Origin: Flavobacteriales bacterium
Lineage (GTDB): Bacteria; Bacteroidota; Bacteroidia; Flavobacteriales_D; Crocinitomicaceae
DNA: 64,000 bases
Direction: 5' to 3'
Assembly (NCBI GenBank): GCA_022361195.1
Contig: JAKSBJ010000078.1
Span: 1 to 64,000 of the forward strand
In this document: in pieces, positions 41,561 through 50,815 of the stretch
Position numbering within the stretch: position 1 is the stretch's first letter
Layout: every line of letters begins with the position of its first letter
The notes under the pieces: generated by a model
The model's input: only the letters and a program-made list of their open reading frames with translations
What the model was told of the DNA's origin: nothing
The model's database searches: none
Translations under genes and position numbers: made by a program

Positions 41561-44304
41561 GGTCGAATGAACTTTACACTTTCCAACTTATTGGCTGATC
41601 TGGCAACGAAGAGGTAAGTACCGCTTTGTAAATGGTCAACGTTAATGCTAGGATTAAAGTCTGACTCTGTCTTTTGGTAAACCATTCGTCCATTAATGTC
41701 AAAGATTGCAAACTCATTAAAGGTGGAATAATTGGCCACTGTGATTTGGTTTGCAGCGATAGTAGGGAACACAGCTAGCTCTGCCACTTCACCCTTTTCT
41801 TCCATTCCAACAAAAGCGGGTTCAAGGCTGGTAGAGAAAACTCCTGCACCATGCGTACCAACAACAAATGTTCCATCATAAGTTCGGTAATCCATGTGAT
41901 TAATAACCACATTTCCAATTCCCGGCTCAAAGGTCCATTCAGTGTTTGCTCCATCCGTATAATCTGTGGTATAAAGTCCTGTTGTGGTTCCGGCAAATAA
42001 AGTTCCGTCAGGGTAATATTCTACCCAAATAACTGCCGGTCCAGCCCCTGATCCGTCAGGATTTTCTTCCAGATTTCCGCTAATGTCTACCCAGGTTTCT
42101 CCTCCATTGGTAGTTCGGAAAATACTTGGAACGCTATAATTGGCAAAACAAACAATCATATTGTCAGGGTTATATGGATTAACTGAAACGGATGATAACC
42201 ATGCTCCATTTGGAAAGTCTTCACCTGTTAGTTCAGTTTGAACCGGTGAGTCAGTGTCGGCACTATCAAGTCTAAATAGCTTTCCGTTTGAACTTCCGTA
42301 AAAAACAACATTTGGTAGCCCTTCGCACATTTCAATATCCGTAACAAAACCAGCTGGCCCGGTAATGATACTTTCAGGAATCGATACCCAATGGTCAGGC
42401 TCTTTATTGATTTTATCACCATTTAGGGTAACGTCGTCCAAATTATCCAAACGCCAAATACGGTTTCTACCATTCCAGTAAAGTCGTTTGGTGTTGTTAG
42501 GATCCAACTTATAGCTGTTAGCCCAATTGTATGAAGAAGGCCCATCTTCAGGATCAATTCTTTCGTATTCGGTAACGCTACCGTCTTCATCCAGCTTCAT
42601 TAAGTATAAACGACCATATTGAGTACAACCCAGGTAATATTCTGCTCCTTCTGTAATGGCACAAAACATTCCATCTCCACCAGTTAAGCGCACCCATGGA
42701 TTTTCGGGATTGTCATCTAAGGCTAACCAGGTATTGTTATCCTGCATTCCACCAATAATTTGCTGGCTGTTGGTTTCTCCTTTTTCCAGGGACACGGCAT
42801 AAAACTGAGTGGTTAAGTAACCATTATTTTTAGGATCCCACTGAACAGAATCCGCCAGAATATCTTCAGAAACATAAATTCCCCCATCATTAATGTTTAG
42901 CATTTTGCTATCATCTGATGGCAAAAAGGTCATAAAATGCTGATCAGGGTGGTGATTAGGATAAGAGGATTGCCAATTAACGTCATTAAATGGAAGTGGG
43001 CTGCATCCGTAACCTCCAATCCAAGTATTGTTCATGTCAGTTGTAAATCCGTCAGTTGATCGCCAAATACTGGTTCCAGCTACAAAAATCACATCTGGAT
43101 CGGTTGGGTGAATGGCAATGTGAACATCATATGAACTTTGAGTATTTAACAAACCTAAATTCAATGATAAGCCATCTACCGAGCAGGAAACATCTGGTAA
43201 ATTAATACTTCTGTCTTCCCAGCTACCTCCGGCTCCACTACCGTCTCCTGAAAGGTAATTGTATTTTAGAAGAGAATGCCCATTTCCATAGGGTCCATCT
43301 GTATCACCAAAAAACCATACTTCATCCTGGTTTAGTGGATTGAGCGCCATGGCTAAACGTCCCCATGAGCCTGGAAAGGTTTCAGGCGTAATGTCGGTCC
43401 AGTTAATTCCGTCAGCAGATCGAAAAACTCCTTTTGAAGGCCCATCGCTTGAAAAAGTGGCGTAAAATTCACCGTCATCAGTTGTAATAAGATCCAAATA
43501 GTCACAATCTGTATTTGTAAAGCCTCCTACTTCAAATCCCAATACCTGATCCCAGTTTTCACCACCATCCTCGGTACGATAAATTCCATTAAAAACAGCA
43601 GCTAAAACAATGTCCTGACTTAAGTTATTTTTATCCTGAACCAAACGCCAGGTAAAATCAAAGTCTCCTTCGCTATTATAAATTGTTTCAGGTGTGTTGG
43701 AGACAGTTGATTCAAGAGCTGTCCATGTTAACCCCGAATCTTCACTTTTCAATAGTCCATTACCCGAAAAACGTGTTTCAAAAGTAGAGTGAGAAACAAT
43801 TGTGTAGTGCTCACCTGTTGCGGCATACCAAATATTTTCTTTTCCTGGCCTAACGTCCTGGAGAATGGCTGTAACCGAATGAATTTGATCTTGAGTTGTT
43901 ACTTTGGTCCAGTTTTCACCAGCATCTTCCGTTCGCCAAATTCCACCGGTTACTCCACCTGCAATCCATACATTTTCATCCAAAACATCAATTCCAATCG
44001 CTCGAGTTCGACCTCCTACATTAAAAGGACCACGGTTTACCCAATCAAAATCACGATTGGCGTTTAAAGGCAAAGTTTTGGCAAATGCTAATTCCTTATC
44101 TCGAATATTATCTGGGATTTCATTCGTCATAGGATCATGAAAGCGTTGAAAATCCCAGGCTGCTTTAGATGAAGGGTGAGCTTCATTTCCATTGCTCATA
44201 TCTCCGGCTGAAACCAGTTCTTTAGGCAGTGCATTCTCTGATTTTTCCTGACAAGAAAACAATACAACAGCCGTTAAAAAAGTGAGAGTAAGTAATTTAT
44301 ACAT
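41557..44304 (-). CDS. sortilin/BNR-propeller protein with T9SS domain and lipobox-like signal
   Basis: 915 residues. The signal sequence MYKLLTLTFLTAVVLFSCQE contains a lipobox-like LFSC followed by polar residues. Residues ~85-830 carry VPS10/BNR repeats with Asp-box-like units: WRTEDAGENWTKV, LKSEDSGLTWTAL, YRTEDGGENWDQV, FRSADGINWTDI, FRTTNGGETWVDI. The last ~75 residues form a T9SS type A domain (ELAVFPTIAANQITVANYST, FDINGRMVYQK, GTYLFVARSANKLESVKFIR), though the usual PNP is replaced by PTI. Propellers of this kind bind glycans or proteins, sometimes as glycosidases; no catalytic residues were recognised. Confidence 0.9.
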   Translation of the reverse strand: MYKLLTLTFLTAVVLFSCQEKSENALPKELVSAGDMSNGNEAHPSSKAAWDFQRFHDPMTNEIPDNIRDKELAFAKTLPLNANRDFDWVNRGPFNVGGRTRAIGIDVLDENVWIAGGVTGGIWRTEDAGENWTKVTTQDQIHSVTAILQDVRPGKENIWYAATGEHYTIVSHSTFETRFSGNGLLKSEDSGLTWTALESTVSNTPETIYNSEGDFDFTWRLVQDKNNLSQDIVLAAVFNGIYRTEDGGENWDQVLGFEVGGFTNTDCDYLDLITTDDGEFYATFSSDGPSKGVFRSADGINWTDITPETFPGSWGRLAMALNPLNQDEVWFFGDTDGPYGNGHSLLKYNYLSGDGSGAGGSWEDRSINLPDVSCSVDGLSLNLGLLNTQSSYDVHIAIHPTDPDVIFVAGTSIWRSTDGFTTDMNNTWIGGYGCSPLPFNDVNWQSSYPNHHPDQHFMTFLPSDDSKMLNINDGGIYVSEDILADSVQWDPKNNGYLTTQFYAVSLEKGETNSQQIIGGMQDNNTWLALDDNPENPWVRLTGGDGMFCAITEGAEYYLGCTQYGRLYLMKLDEDGSVTEYERIDPEDGPSSYNWANSYKLDPNNTKRLYWNGRNRIWRLDNLDDVTLNGDKINKEPDHWVSIPESIITGPAGFVTDIEMCEGLPNVVFYGSSNGKLFRLDSADTDSPVQTELTGEDFPNGAWLSSVSVNPYNPDNMIVCFANYSVPSIFRTTNGGETWVDISGNLEENPDGSGAGPAVIWVEYYPDGTLFAGTTTGLYTTDYTDGANTEWTFEPGIGNVVINHMDYRTYDGTFVVGTHGAGVFSTSLEPAFVGMEEKGEVAELAVFPTIAANQITVANYSTFNEFAIFDINGRMVYQKTESDFNPSINVDHLQSGTYLFVARSANKLESVKFIRP

Positions 44305-44390
44305 GGCGGATATAATTAGGTAACTAAGGTAACCAATTTCTATTGATTAGACGTTTGAAAGGCTTTAAGCTAACAGTTTAGGAAAATTAA

Positions 44391-44418
44391 AACCCCCACC
44401 AAAAAATTGATGAGGGTT
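44391..44418 (-). terminator. intrinsic terminator after the ALDH7-type gene
   Basis: On the minus strand, an 11-bp stem AACCCTCATCA / TGGTGGGGGTT with two G-U pairs and loop ATTTTT, followed by a T-rich tract. Confidence 0.75.
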
Positions 44419-44444
44419 TCGTTTTTAATAATGAGTGAGCTTTA

Positions 44445-46001
44445 TTAAAAATCAAATTTGATTCCTTGTGCTAAAGGTAACTCAGTTGAGTAGTTGATGG
44501 TATTGGTTTGACGACGCATATAAACTTTCCATGCATCCGAACCAGACTCTCGTCCTCCTCCGGTATCTTTTTCACCTCCAAAGGCTCCACCTATTTCAGC
44601 TCCAGATGTACCAATGTTTACGTTGGCAATTCCACAGTCCGAACCAGCTTGTGATAAGAACATTTCGGACTCACGCACATTATTGGTAAAGATGGATGAT
44701 GACAATCCTTGATCAACTGAGTTTTGAATTTCAATTGCGTTAGAAATATCTCCTGAGTATTTCAATAAATAAAGGAGTGGAGCAAAAGTTTCGTGCTGAA
44801 CGATTTCATAGTGATTTTCAGCTTCAGCAATTGATGGAGAAACATAGCATCCTGACTCATATCCTTCACCTTCTAATTGTCCTCCTTCAACCAATACATT
44901 TCCACCGGCATCTTTTACTTTTTGGATTGCGTCCAAATAAGTTTGAACAGCGTCCGTATCAATAAGTGGTCCCATGTGGTTTGACTCATTTAACGGATTT
45001 CCAATTTTGATTTGGCCGTAAGCTTTTACCAAAATGTCTTTTACCTTATCGTAAACTGAATCGTGAATGATTAATCTTCGGGTAGAGGTACATCTTTGTC
45101 CTGATGTTCCAACAGCTCCAAATACTACTCCAGGAATCACCAATTCTAAATCGGCAGATGGGGTAATAATAATAGCGTTGTTTCCTCCTAACTCTAAAAG
45201 TGACTTTCCTAAACGTTTTGCAACAGCTTCACCAACCGCTTTACCCATTCGGGTTGATCCAGTTGCTGAAACCAAAGGAACACGGCGGTCAGCAGTCATT
45301 AATTGTCCTAAATCAGCACCACCAATAACCAATGATGAAACTCCTTCTGGAACTCCATTTGCTTCAAACACCTCATTGGTGATTTTTTGACAAGCAATAG
45401 CAGTGATAGGTGTTTTTTCGGACGGCTTCCAAATACAAACATCTCCACAAATCCAAGCTAAAGCTGTGTTCCAGCACCAAACGGCAACTGGGAAGTTGAA
45501 AGCCGAAATAATTCCGACAACCCCTAATGGATGATATTGGTCGTACATTCTGTGAGCCGGACGCTCAGAGTGTAAAGTAGCACCGTTTAATTGTCTTGAT
45601 AATCCAACAGCAAAATCGCAGATGTCAATCATCTCCTGAACTTCACCTAAACCTTCCTGGTATGATTTTCCCATTTCGTAAGAAACCAATGCACCAAGAG
45701 GCTCTTTGTATTCGCGAAGTTTTTGCCCTAATTGTCTCACAATTTCCCCTCTTTTAGGAGCAGGGATTAAACGCCATTCTTTAAAGGCTTCTTGTCCTTT
45801 AATAATAGCGGCTTCATATTCGGCCTCTGTAGCGGCACTTACCGAAGCAATTAAATTTCCATCAACCGGTGAATAAGAATCAATCTTTTCTCCTCGGGTA
45901 GTAAACCAATGAGAACCAGTTGATGCTCCCGAATTCATTTCAGAAATTCCTAATTGATTTAGAACTTCTGTTATATTTATTTCTGCAATAGCTGAAGACA
46001 T
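44445..46001 (-). CDS. aldehyde dehydrogenase, ALDH7/L-piperidine-6-carboxylate dehydrogenase type
   Basis: 518 residues. NAD-dependent ALDH fold with general base Glu270 (LLELGGNNA), nucleophile Cys304 (GTSGQRCTSTRR), Lys in WKPSEKTPIT for NAD binding and the Rossmann motif VSATGSTRMGK. YHPLGVVGIISAFNFPVAVW and LGGNNA, rather than LGGKSP/LGGNDA, point to the ALDH7 (antiquitin/AmaB) subgroup, which oxidises aminoadipate semialdehyde (P6C) in lysine catabolism; betaine aldehyde is a secondary possibility. Cytosolic. No other lysine-degradation gene lies nearby. Confidence 0.92.
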   Translation of the reverse strand: MSSAIAEINITEVLNQLGISEMNSGASTGSHWFTTRGEKIDSYSPVDGNLIASVSAATEAEYEAAIIKGQEAFKEWRLIPAPKRGEIVRQLGQKLREYKEPLGALVSYEMGKSYQEGLGEVQEMIDICDFAVGLSRQLNGATLHSERPAHRMYDQYHPLGVVGIISAFNFPVAVWCWNTALAWICGDVCIWKPSEKTPITAIACQKITNEVFEANGVPEGVSSLVIGGADLGQLMTADRRVPLVSATGSTRMGKAVGEAVAKRLGKSLLELGGNNAIIITPSADLELVIPGVVFGAVGTSGQRCTSTRRLIIHDSVYDKVKDILVKAYGQIKIGNPLNESNHMGPLIDTDAVQTYLDAIQKVKDAGGNVLVEGGQLEGEGYESGCYVSPSIAEAENHYEIVQHETFAPLLYLLKYSGDISNAIEIQNSVDQGLSSSIFTNNVRESEMFLSQAGSDCGIANVNIGTSGAEIGGAFGGEKDTGGGRESGSDAWKVYMRRQTNTINYSTELPLAQGIKFDF

Positions 46002-46097
46002 AAGCGTAAGTAATTAAAAATTTTAACAAAAATATAATTATTCGTTCAGTTCTTAGTTAGTAAAGGCCATGATTAATTCGTGAAATTTTATTAGGAG

Positions 46098-46124
46098 TTG
46101 TTAAAGGGCTTAAGCTTATATTTG
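46098..46124 (+). promoter_or_regulatory. promoter TTG-N16-TATATTTG
   Basis: TTG at 46098-46100 and a full TAnnTTTG at 46117-46124, ending 14 nt before ATG 46139. Spacing of 16 nt is just below the usual 17-23. Confidence 0.55.
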
Positions 46125-46138
46125 TAAAAAACTAGATA

Positions 46139-46852
46139 ATGAGAGTAGCTAAAATTGCAGCAGTATTTGCCATCCTGGCTTTGTTGAGCTTTCGTTGGAT
46201 TTCAACAGATGACGGGCTTTGTAAGGCATTTATTCCTATGACAAAAGGTTCGGTTTTAACCTATCATGATTTTGATAAAAAAGGAAAAATGACAGGTTCA
46301 CAGACCCTGGAAATCACCAATATTGTTACATCCGGTACAGAAACAAAAATTGATATTCATTCAATTTTTATGGATAAAAAGGGGGAATCGACTTATGAAA
46401 GCGACTTTACCTACACCTGCAGTGGAGATGTTTTTAAGGTAAGTATGGAGTCTCAAATTTCAGGACAACAAATGGAAGCCTATAAAAACATGGAAGTAGA
46501 AGTTGATGCAGGTGATTTGGAATTTCCATCTGCTATGGAAGCTGGAACCACACTTGATGATGCTCATTTGAAAATGAAAATAACGAGTGAAGGAATTCAG
46601 GTGATGACGATGGATATCGATATTGTTGAACGTAAAGTTGAGACGATTGAAAATATGACAACGGATGCTGGAACTTTTGAATGTTTTAAAGTGAGTAGTA
46701 AATCAAAAACCAAAATGGCTTTTATGAATATTGAAGCCGGATCAATTGAATGGTTTGCTCCTAATGTAGGAGTTGTTCGTTCTGAATCGTACGACAAAAA
46801 AGGAAATTTGCAGGGATATAGAGTACTTGCGTCTTTGAAGAGCGGAAAATAG
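46139..46852 (+). CDS. secreted TapB/DUF3108-like beta-rich protein
   Basis: 237 residues; signal segment MRVAKIAAVFAILALLSF then a short linker. The body alternates beta-strands: LTYHDFDKKGKMTGSQTLE, YESDFTYTCSGDVFKVSM, TTDAGTFECFKVSSKSKTK, GSIEWFAPNVGVVRSESYDK. The pattern TDAGTFECFKV...EWFAPNVGVVRSE is that of TapB/DUF3108 relatives, periplasmic beta-barrel-like domains of unknown job. Two Cys (TYTCSGD, TFECF) may pair. The glycosyltransferase gene starts 4 bp after its stop, so both are probably one operon driven by the promoter at 46098. Confidence 0.8.
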   Translation: MRVAKIAAVFAILALLSFRWISTDDGLCKAFIPMTKGSVLTYHDFDKKGKMTGSQTLEITNIVTSGTETKIDIHSIFMDKKGESTYESDFTYTCSGDVFKVSMESQISGQQMEAYKNMEVEVDAGDLEFPSAMEAGTTLDDAHLKMKITSEGIQVMTMDIDIVERKVETIENMTTDAGTFECFKVSSKSKTKMAFMNIEAGSIEWFAPNVGVVRSESYDKKGNLQGYRVLASLKSGK

Positions 46853-46855
46853 CGG

Positions 46856-48352
46856 ATGTTAAATAGAATTGACTTTTCTTCATACAGGACAATCATTTTT
46901 GTAGCATTAATTGTTCGTTTAATCGCTGCAATTTTCTCACAGGGCTATGGAATGCATGATGATCACTTTTTGGTGATTGAGGCTTCAGGTTCTTGGGTAG
47001 ACGGATTTGATTATAACCGCTGGCTTCCTTGGACCGAGGGGAATAGAGGAATGCCTGAGGGGCATAGTTTCACGTATGTTGGGTTAAACTTTTTACTCTT
47101 TTCTTTTCTCAAAGGGATTGGTATCGCCGATCCAAAAATTCTAATGCTTCTGAATCGTTTGATTCATGCGGTGTTCTCAGTTTTGGTGGTTAAATATGGA
47201 TTTAAGATTACTGAAAAACTATCGAGCCGTAAAAATGCAGTTTTAGTAGGGTGGATTTTGGCTTTACTTTGGTTGTGGCCATTCTTATCTGTTCGGAATT
47301 TGGTAGAGGTAGTTCCAATTCCGTTTCTAATGTGGGCTATGTGGTTGTTAATTAAAGACCATGATGAGTTGGGGAAGGTCAATTGGCAAAATTATTTGTA
47401 CGCAGGTTTACTCTTGGGCTTAGCAACCTCTTTCCGTTACCAAATTGGTGTTTTTGCGATTGGAGTGGCGGCTTTCTTGTTTTTTAAATGGAAGTTTAAA
47501 GAGTTTGCCCTTTTGTCAGGTGGAGTATTAATTGTGTTTGCATTAACCCAGGGGGTAGTGGATTATTTTATTTGGGGATACCCTTTTGCTGAGTTGTATG
47601 TTTACGCAACCTACAACATGAATGAAGGAACAGAGTACATTCCTAACAGCAATTATTTCATGTACATTATTGTATTGATGGGAGCCTTTTTACCACTGGG
47701 ATTATTATTAGGAGTTGGCTTCTTTAATTCAGCCAAAAAATACTTTATTCTCTTTTTACCAGTTTTGCTGTTCATCATTTTTCACACCTTATATCCAAGC
47801 AAGCAAGAGCGGTTTATCTTACCTGTATTGCCATTTTTTGCCATTTTGGGTGTACTGGGTTACGAAAGTTTGTTGCAAAAACAATTTTGGGCTTCACTTT
47901 GGAAGTATACCCTAAAGGTTTTTTGGGTAATTAATATTCCATTATTGATTTTAGCTTGTTTCACCTATTCAAAAAAATCAAGGGTAGAGGCAATGTATTA
48001 CCTCTACGAAAATGATTTACATCCAGACAGGATTTTATATGAATTAACTGGTGAAACGGATTATTCCATGCTTCCTAAATTTTATGGGACTTGCTGGGAT
48101 GTAACTGCGGATAAAAGAGAGTCTCAAGATCAAAAGCCGAAAGTTTACGATACAGTTGAACATGACCATATTTACTTTTTTGACGATCATCGTTTGGATG
48201 AACGAATTGCTGAGTACAAAGAGGTATATCCTAATATGACAAAAGCAAAGGTGTGTGAACCCAGTATGGCCGATGCATTTTTACGCTGGATTAATCCGCG
48301 AAATAAAAATGAGTATATCGAGATTTGGGACACCAACGTAACCAAGGAATAA
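46856..48352 (+). CDS. polytopic GT-C glycosyltransferase, Alg9-like
   Basis: 498 residues with about 10 membrane segments. The first periplasmic loop has acidic catalytic-type residues (GYGMHDDHFLVIEA), like the HxDE(H/Y) loop of GT22/GT39 mannosyltransferases, and a later motif HTLYPSKQERFILPVLPFF matches the HKERRF segment of the Alg9/GT22 family. Such enzymes move a sugar from a polyprenyl-phosphate donor onto a periplasmic acceptor. The C-terminal ~130 residues are soluble. Acceptor unknown. It starts 4 bp after the TapB-like gene. Confidence 0.82.
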   Translation: MLNRIDFSSYRTIIFVALIVRLIAAIFSQGYGMHDDHFLVIEASGSWVDGFDYNRWLPWTEGNRGMPEGHSFTYVGLNFLLFSFLKGIGIADPKILMLLNRLIHAVFSVLVVKYGFKITEKLSSRKNAVLVGWILALLWLWPFLSVRNLVEVVPIPFLMWAMWLLIKDHDELGKVNWQNYLYAGLLLGLATSFRYQIGVFAIGVAAFLFFKWKFKEFALLSGGVLIVFALTQGVVDYFIWGYPFAELYVYATYNMNEGTEYIPNSNYFMYIIVLMGAFLPLGLLLGVGFFNSAKKYFILFLPVLLFIIFHTLYPSKQERFILPVLPFFAILGVLGYESLLQKQFWASLWKYTLKVFWVINIPLLILACFTYSKKSRVEAMYYLYENDLHPDRILYELTGETDYSMLPKFYGTCWDVTADKRESQDQKPKVYDTVEHDHIYFFDDHRLDERIAEYKEVYPNMTKAKVCEPSMADAFLRWINPRNKNEYIEIWDTNVTKE

Positions 48353-48452
48353 AAGTCCGTTATTTCCCATAAACGTTGTGATTAACAGTGTTTTCTTCTT
48401 CTCCCCAAATGGCATCATAATTGTTTAAAACTTGTGAGTAAGTGATGTCTAA

Positions 48453-48483
48453 GACAATGTATAAATGGTTGACTTACATTGTC
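48453..48483. promoter_or_regulatory. 9-bp perfect inverted repeat, candidate operator
   Basis: GACAATGTA (48453-48461) and TACATTGTC (48475-48483) are perfect inverses with a 13-nt spacer. The left arm also sits in an odd palindrome TGTCTAAGACA (48446-48456), and GTCTAA occurs on both sides. It lies 22 nt upstream of the tiny ORF at 48506. It could be an operator for a dimeric regulator or part of an RNA hairpin. Confidence 0.4.
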
Positions 48484-48505
48484 TAATCAAATAGATTTAA
48501 AGAAC

Positions 48506-48571
48506 ATGCGGATAAAACTAATCATATTGTTACTGGTGGCTTTTGTCGTTGTTTCTGGCCTATTGGGCTAA
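48506..48571 (+). CDS. tiny hydrophobic peptide ORF (21 residues)
   Basis: An ORF from ATG 48506 to TAA 48571 encodes 21 residues: a basic start (MRIK) and then a run of Leu, Ile and Val ending in SGLLG. This is the composition of a small membrane peptide or of type I toxin-like peptides, or of a signal peptide whose gene was cut by a stop. An AAAGAAC purine stretch precedes the ATG. It lies in the 236-bp gap between the glycosyltransferase and the convergent VWA gene. Coding status is unproven. Confidence 0.3.
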   Translation: MRIKLIILLLVAFVVVSGLLG

Positions 48572-48588
48572 GAATACCACAATATTTG

Positions 48589-50022
48589 CTACGACTTAAA
48601 TGATGTTCTCTTGATTTCGTCAATGAGTTTGGTCATAGCATCTTCTACACTTCGAATTTCAATGAAGCTACCACCACCTTCGGCTACCACTTCTTCCATG
48701 TGACGAGTGACATAGTCCGCCGTTTTTATTCCCACAACAGAAAAACGAATTCCTTTTTGCTTGTAGTTATTGGCCACTGTTTTCAAGTAGTTTTTATCAC
48801 CGCGATTAAAAAGCCCATCTGTAATCATAATTACAATGTTGTTATCATTGGGCAAGTAGCCTTTTTTACTCACCCGATAAGCAGTTTTAATGGCATCTCC
48901 TCCTGCAGTAAGTCCACTTGTTCGAAGTCCTTTAATCGTTTCAATAATCTCACTGGCATGGTCACCATGTGTATGTTCCATAATAGTTGTTACCTTAGCC
49001 GAATATTTAAGCATAGAGACAGCGTCTTGTGGTCGTAAAATCTTAATGAGTTCAATCATGGATAGTTTTAATAAATCCAATTTTCCATGCGAATTCATTG
49101 AACTGGAAACATCCAGAATGAATGTAATGTTATTGTATTTAAAATGAAGGTCGTCAAATAAGGTATCTGGTAATTCTTCCAAAGGAGTTGGATCGATTAT
49201 TTCCTCCTCAAAAGAACTGCTGTCCTGCTCTTCATCTTCTATCAAAACAATATCGTCGTTTTGATTTTCCTCTTCATTATTGTCAATTTCAACAATAATC
49301 TCATCTTCGGGTTCTTCCGGTTCTGGTTCAGGCTCTGGTATATCCTCCACATTTACTTTACTCAGTGGAATTTCCACATAATTGCGCGTGAAATTCAAAT
49401 AGGATTCCCGATGGTTGTTTAAATACGACTCTTTTTGGGCCGTGATGAAATAATATCCCAGTGGTAGAGATCGTCGGATAATACCGTTGCTATTGGTTTT
49501 ATGAGAACCTACAATCTCACCTCGTTCTACCAAATAAACTTTTGCATTTTTAATAGGCTCTCCGCTTAAAGAGTCAATGACCTTAATAGTTATATCAAAA
49601 GCAGTTTTTTGTCGGCTTGGTGTAGAGGAAAAATCGGGACAGTCTGTTAATGAGTTTTGACTTACTTCTCTAATGTTTCCAGTAAGAGCAATGGTTTTAG
49701 GAGTATTTGAGTCCGAGAAATAGACATCCACCAAATGGTTAAAACGCCCCTTTTTAGCGTCATTCACTTTCATACGAATGGTAATGGAGCTATCTGGAAG
49801 TAGTTTTTTACCAGAGAAGATATAATAGACATCTCGCGGCTTGTCAATTGTCAATAAAAATTGAGTTTTAGGGGAATTGTTGGTAAAGACAATGTCAACA
49901 TAAGTTGTTGAACCCGAGTATAAATCCCCAAAGTCATGTTTACTCTTCTCGGCTGTAATTTGAGCATTCACCGAAAAGATCGTTGTAAAGAATAGTAGTA
50001 ATGTGAACAGTTGTTTCATCAT
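48589..50022 (-). CDS. secreted von Willebrand A (VWA) protein
   Basis: 477 residues; signal peptide MMKQLFTLLLFFTTIFSVNA. Order: DUF1573-like Ig strand region (KHDFGDLYSGSTTYVDIVFT) at ~25-125, a carboxypeptidase-regulatory/Ig-like domain (IKVIDSLSGEPIKNAKVYLV) ~145-215, a Pro/Glu acidic hinge (EPEPEPEEPEDE) and a VWA domain (~290-470) with an intact MIDAS start DVSSSM (DxSxS), the TSGLTAGGDAI segment and ITDGLFNRGD. Metal-dependent protein binding is expected in the periplasm or at the cell surface. It is the last of three minus-strand genes with the DUF2807 lipoprotein and PagL-like gene. Confidence 0.9.
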   Translation of the reverse strand: MMKQLFTLLLFFTTIFSVNAQITAEKSKHDFGDLYSGSTTYVDIVFTNNSPKTQFLLTIDKPRDVYYIFSGKKLLPDSSITIRMKVNDAKKGRFNHLVDVYFSDSNTPKTIALTGNIREVSQNSLTDCPDFSSTPSRQKTAFDITIKVIDSLSGEPIKNAKVYLVERGEIVGSHKTNSNGIIRRSLPLGYYFITAQKESYLNNHRESYLNFTRNYVEIPLSKVNVEDIPEPEPEPEEPEDEIIVEIDNNEEENQNDDIVLIEDEEQDSSSFEEEIIDPTPLEELPDTLFDDLHFKYNNITFILDVSSSMNSHGKLDLLKLSMIELIKILRPQDAVSMLKYSAKVTTIMEHTHGDHASEIIETIKGLRTSGLTAGGDAIKTAYRVSKKGYLPNDNNIVIMITDGLFNRGDKNYLKTVANNYKQKGIRFSVVGIKTADYVTRHMEEVVAEGGGSFIEIRSVEDAMTKLIDEIKRTSFKS

Positions 50023-50080
50023 AAAATATAGTTCAACAAGCTATTTAGGTTACTACAAATCTAAGTCCAAAGTTTCGGAA

Positions 50081-50815
50081 TTAGTACGGAAAACAATTCC
50101 CGTCCCCAGTTTTTTCTATGTCTAAACTGGCTGGATTCCCATGATATATAATATCTCCTGTGCCCGAAACACGGGCAATTGTTTCTGCAGCTTCAAGATT
50201 GACAGAGAGATCTCCAGTTGAATTATTATAGAGTGAGTAATATTTGGCTGTCAACTCACTCGCATCACCATAGGAGTTAACTTTCATAAAAATCTGAGAA
50301 AAACCTTTTACTTCACCACTCAGTTTAAAATGAGTGACTCCGCCAATTACGTCCAATCTTAACTGATGAACGTCCATAGGTAAGTCCATAAATCCACCAC
50401 CATTGAGTAGTTCAATGTCCAAACGCTTATCGACAATGGTGTCCTTGAAAATCATTGAATCGGTGGGTGAAGCCTTGATTTTATGGTAATGTTCAGAATG
50501 AACTTCTACTTCAATTTTCGCTTCTTTGTCCCTCAAAAAATTGCAACGATTTTCATTTTTTATCTCGATTATAGAGTCAGAAATGGTAACAGCTACTTTT
50601 GGGATGACATTTTTCCCTCCTTTTACAATAATTTGATTGGTACTATCCTGATAAAGGGTGTATTTAATCCGTTCTGAGAGTATAAATTGATTGGTACTAT
50701 CAAATGAATACACCAAACTATCGGCTTCACCTAACGATTTGAAACAGCTTTTTTCTTCAGCTTTTTTGCATGAAAAAATCAATAGTGCTATGATAAAAAG
50801 ACAGATCCTATTCAC
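50081..50815 (-). CDS. DUF2807 lipoprotein (head GIN domain)
   Basis: 244 residues from GTG 50815. Signal peptide with lipobox-like IFSC (Cys16, then KK). The body is a right-handed beta-helix-like run (VKGGKNVIPKVAVTISDS, LRLDVIGGVTHFKLSGEVKG, SGTGDIIYHGNPASLDIEKT), with the G(T/D)GD repeats and C-terminal KTGDG of the DUF2807/GIN family, once called auto-transporter adhesin-like. Function unknown. It overlaps the PagL-like gene by 8 nt, so the two are translationally coupled. Confidence 0.88.
   Translation of the reverse strand: MNRICLFIIALLIFSCKKAEEKSCFKSLGEADSLVYSFDSTNQFILSERIKYTLYQDSTNQIIVKGGKNVIPKVAVTISDSIIEIKNENRCNFLRDKEAKIEVEVHSEHYHKIKASPTDSMIFKDTIVDKRLDIELLNGGGFMDLPMDVHQLRLDVIGGVTHFKLSGEVKGFSQIFMKVNSYGDASELTAKYYSLYNNSTGDLSVNLEAAETIARVSGTGDIIYHGNPASLDIEKTGDGNCFPY

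Noticed and set aside
43789-44140. Plus-strand frames inside the propeller gene
   Set aside because: Shadows of the minus-strand coding sequence, without signals or recognisable domains.
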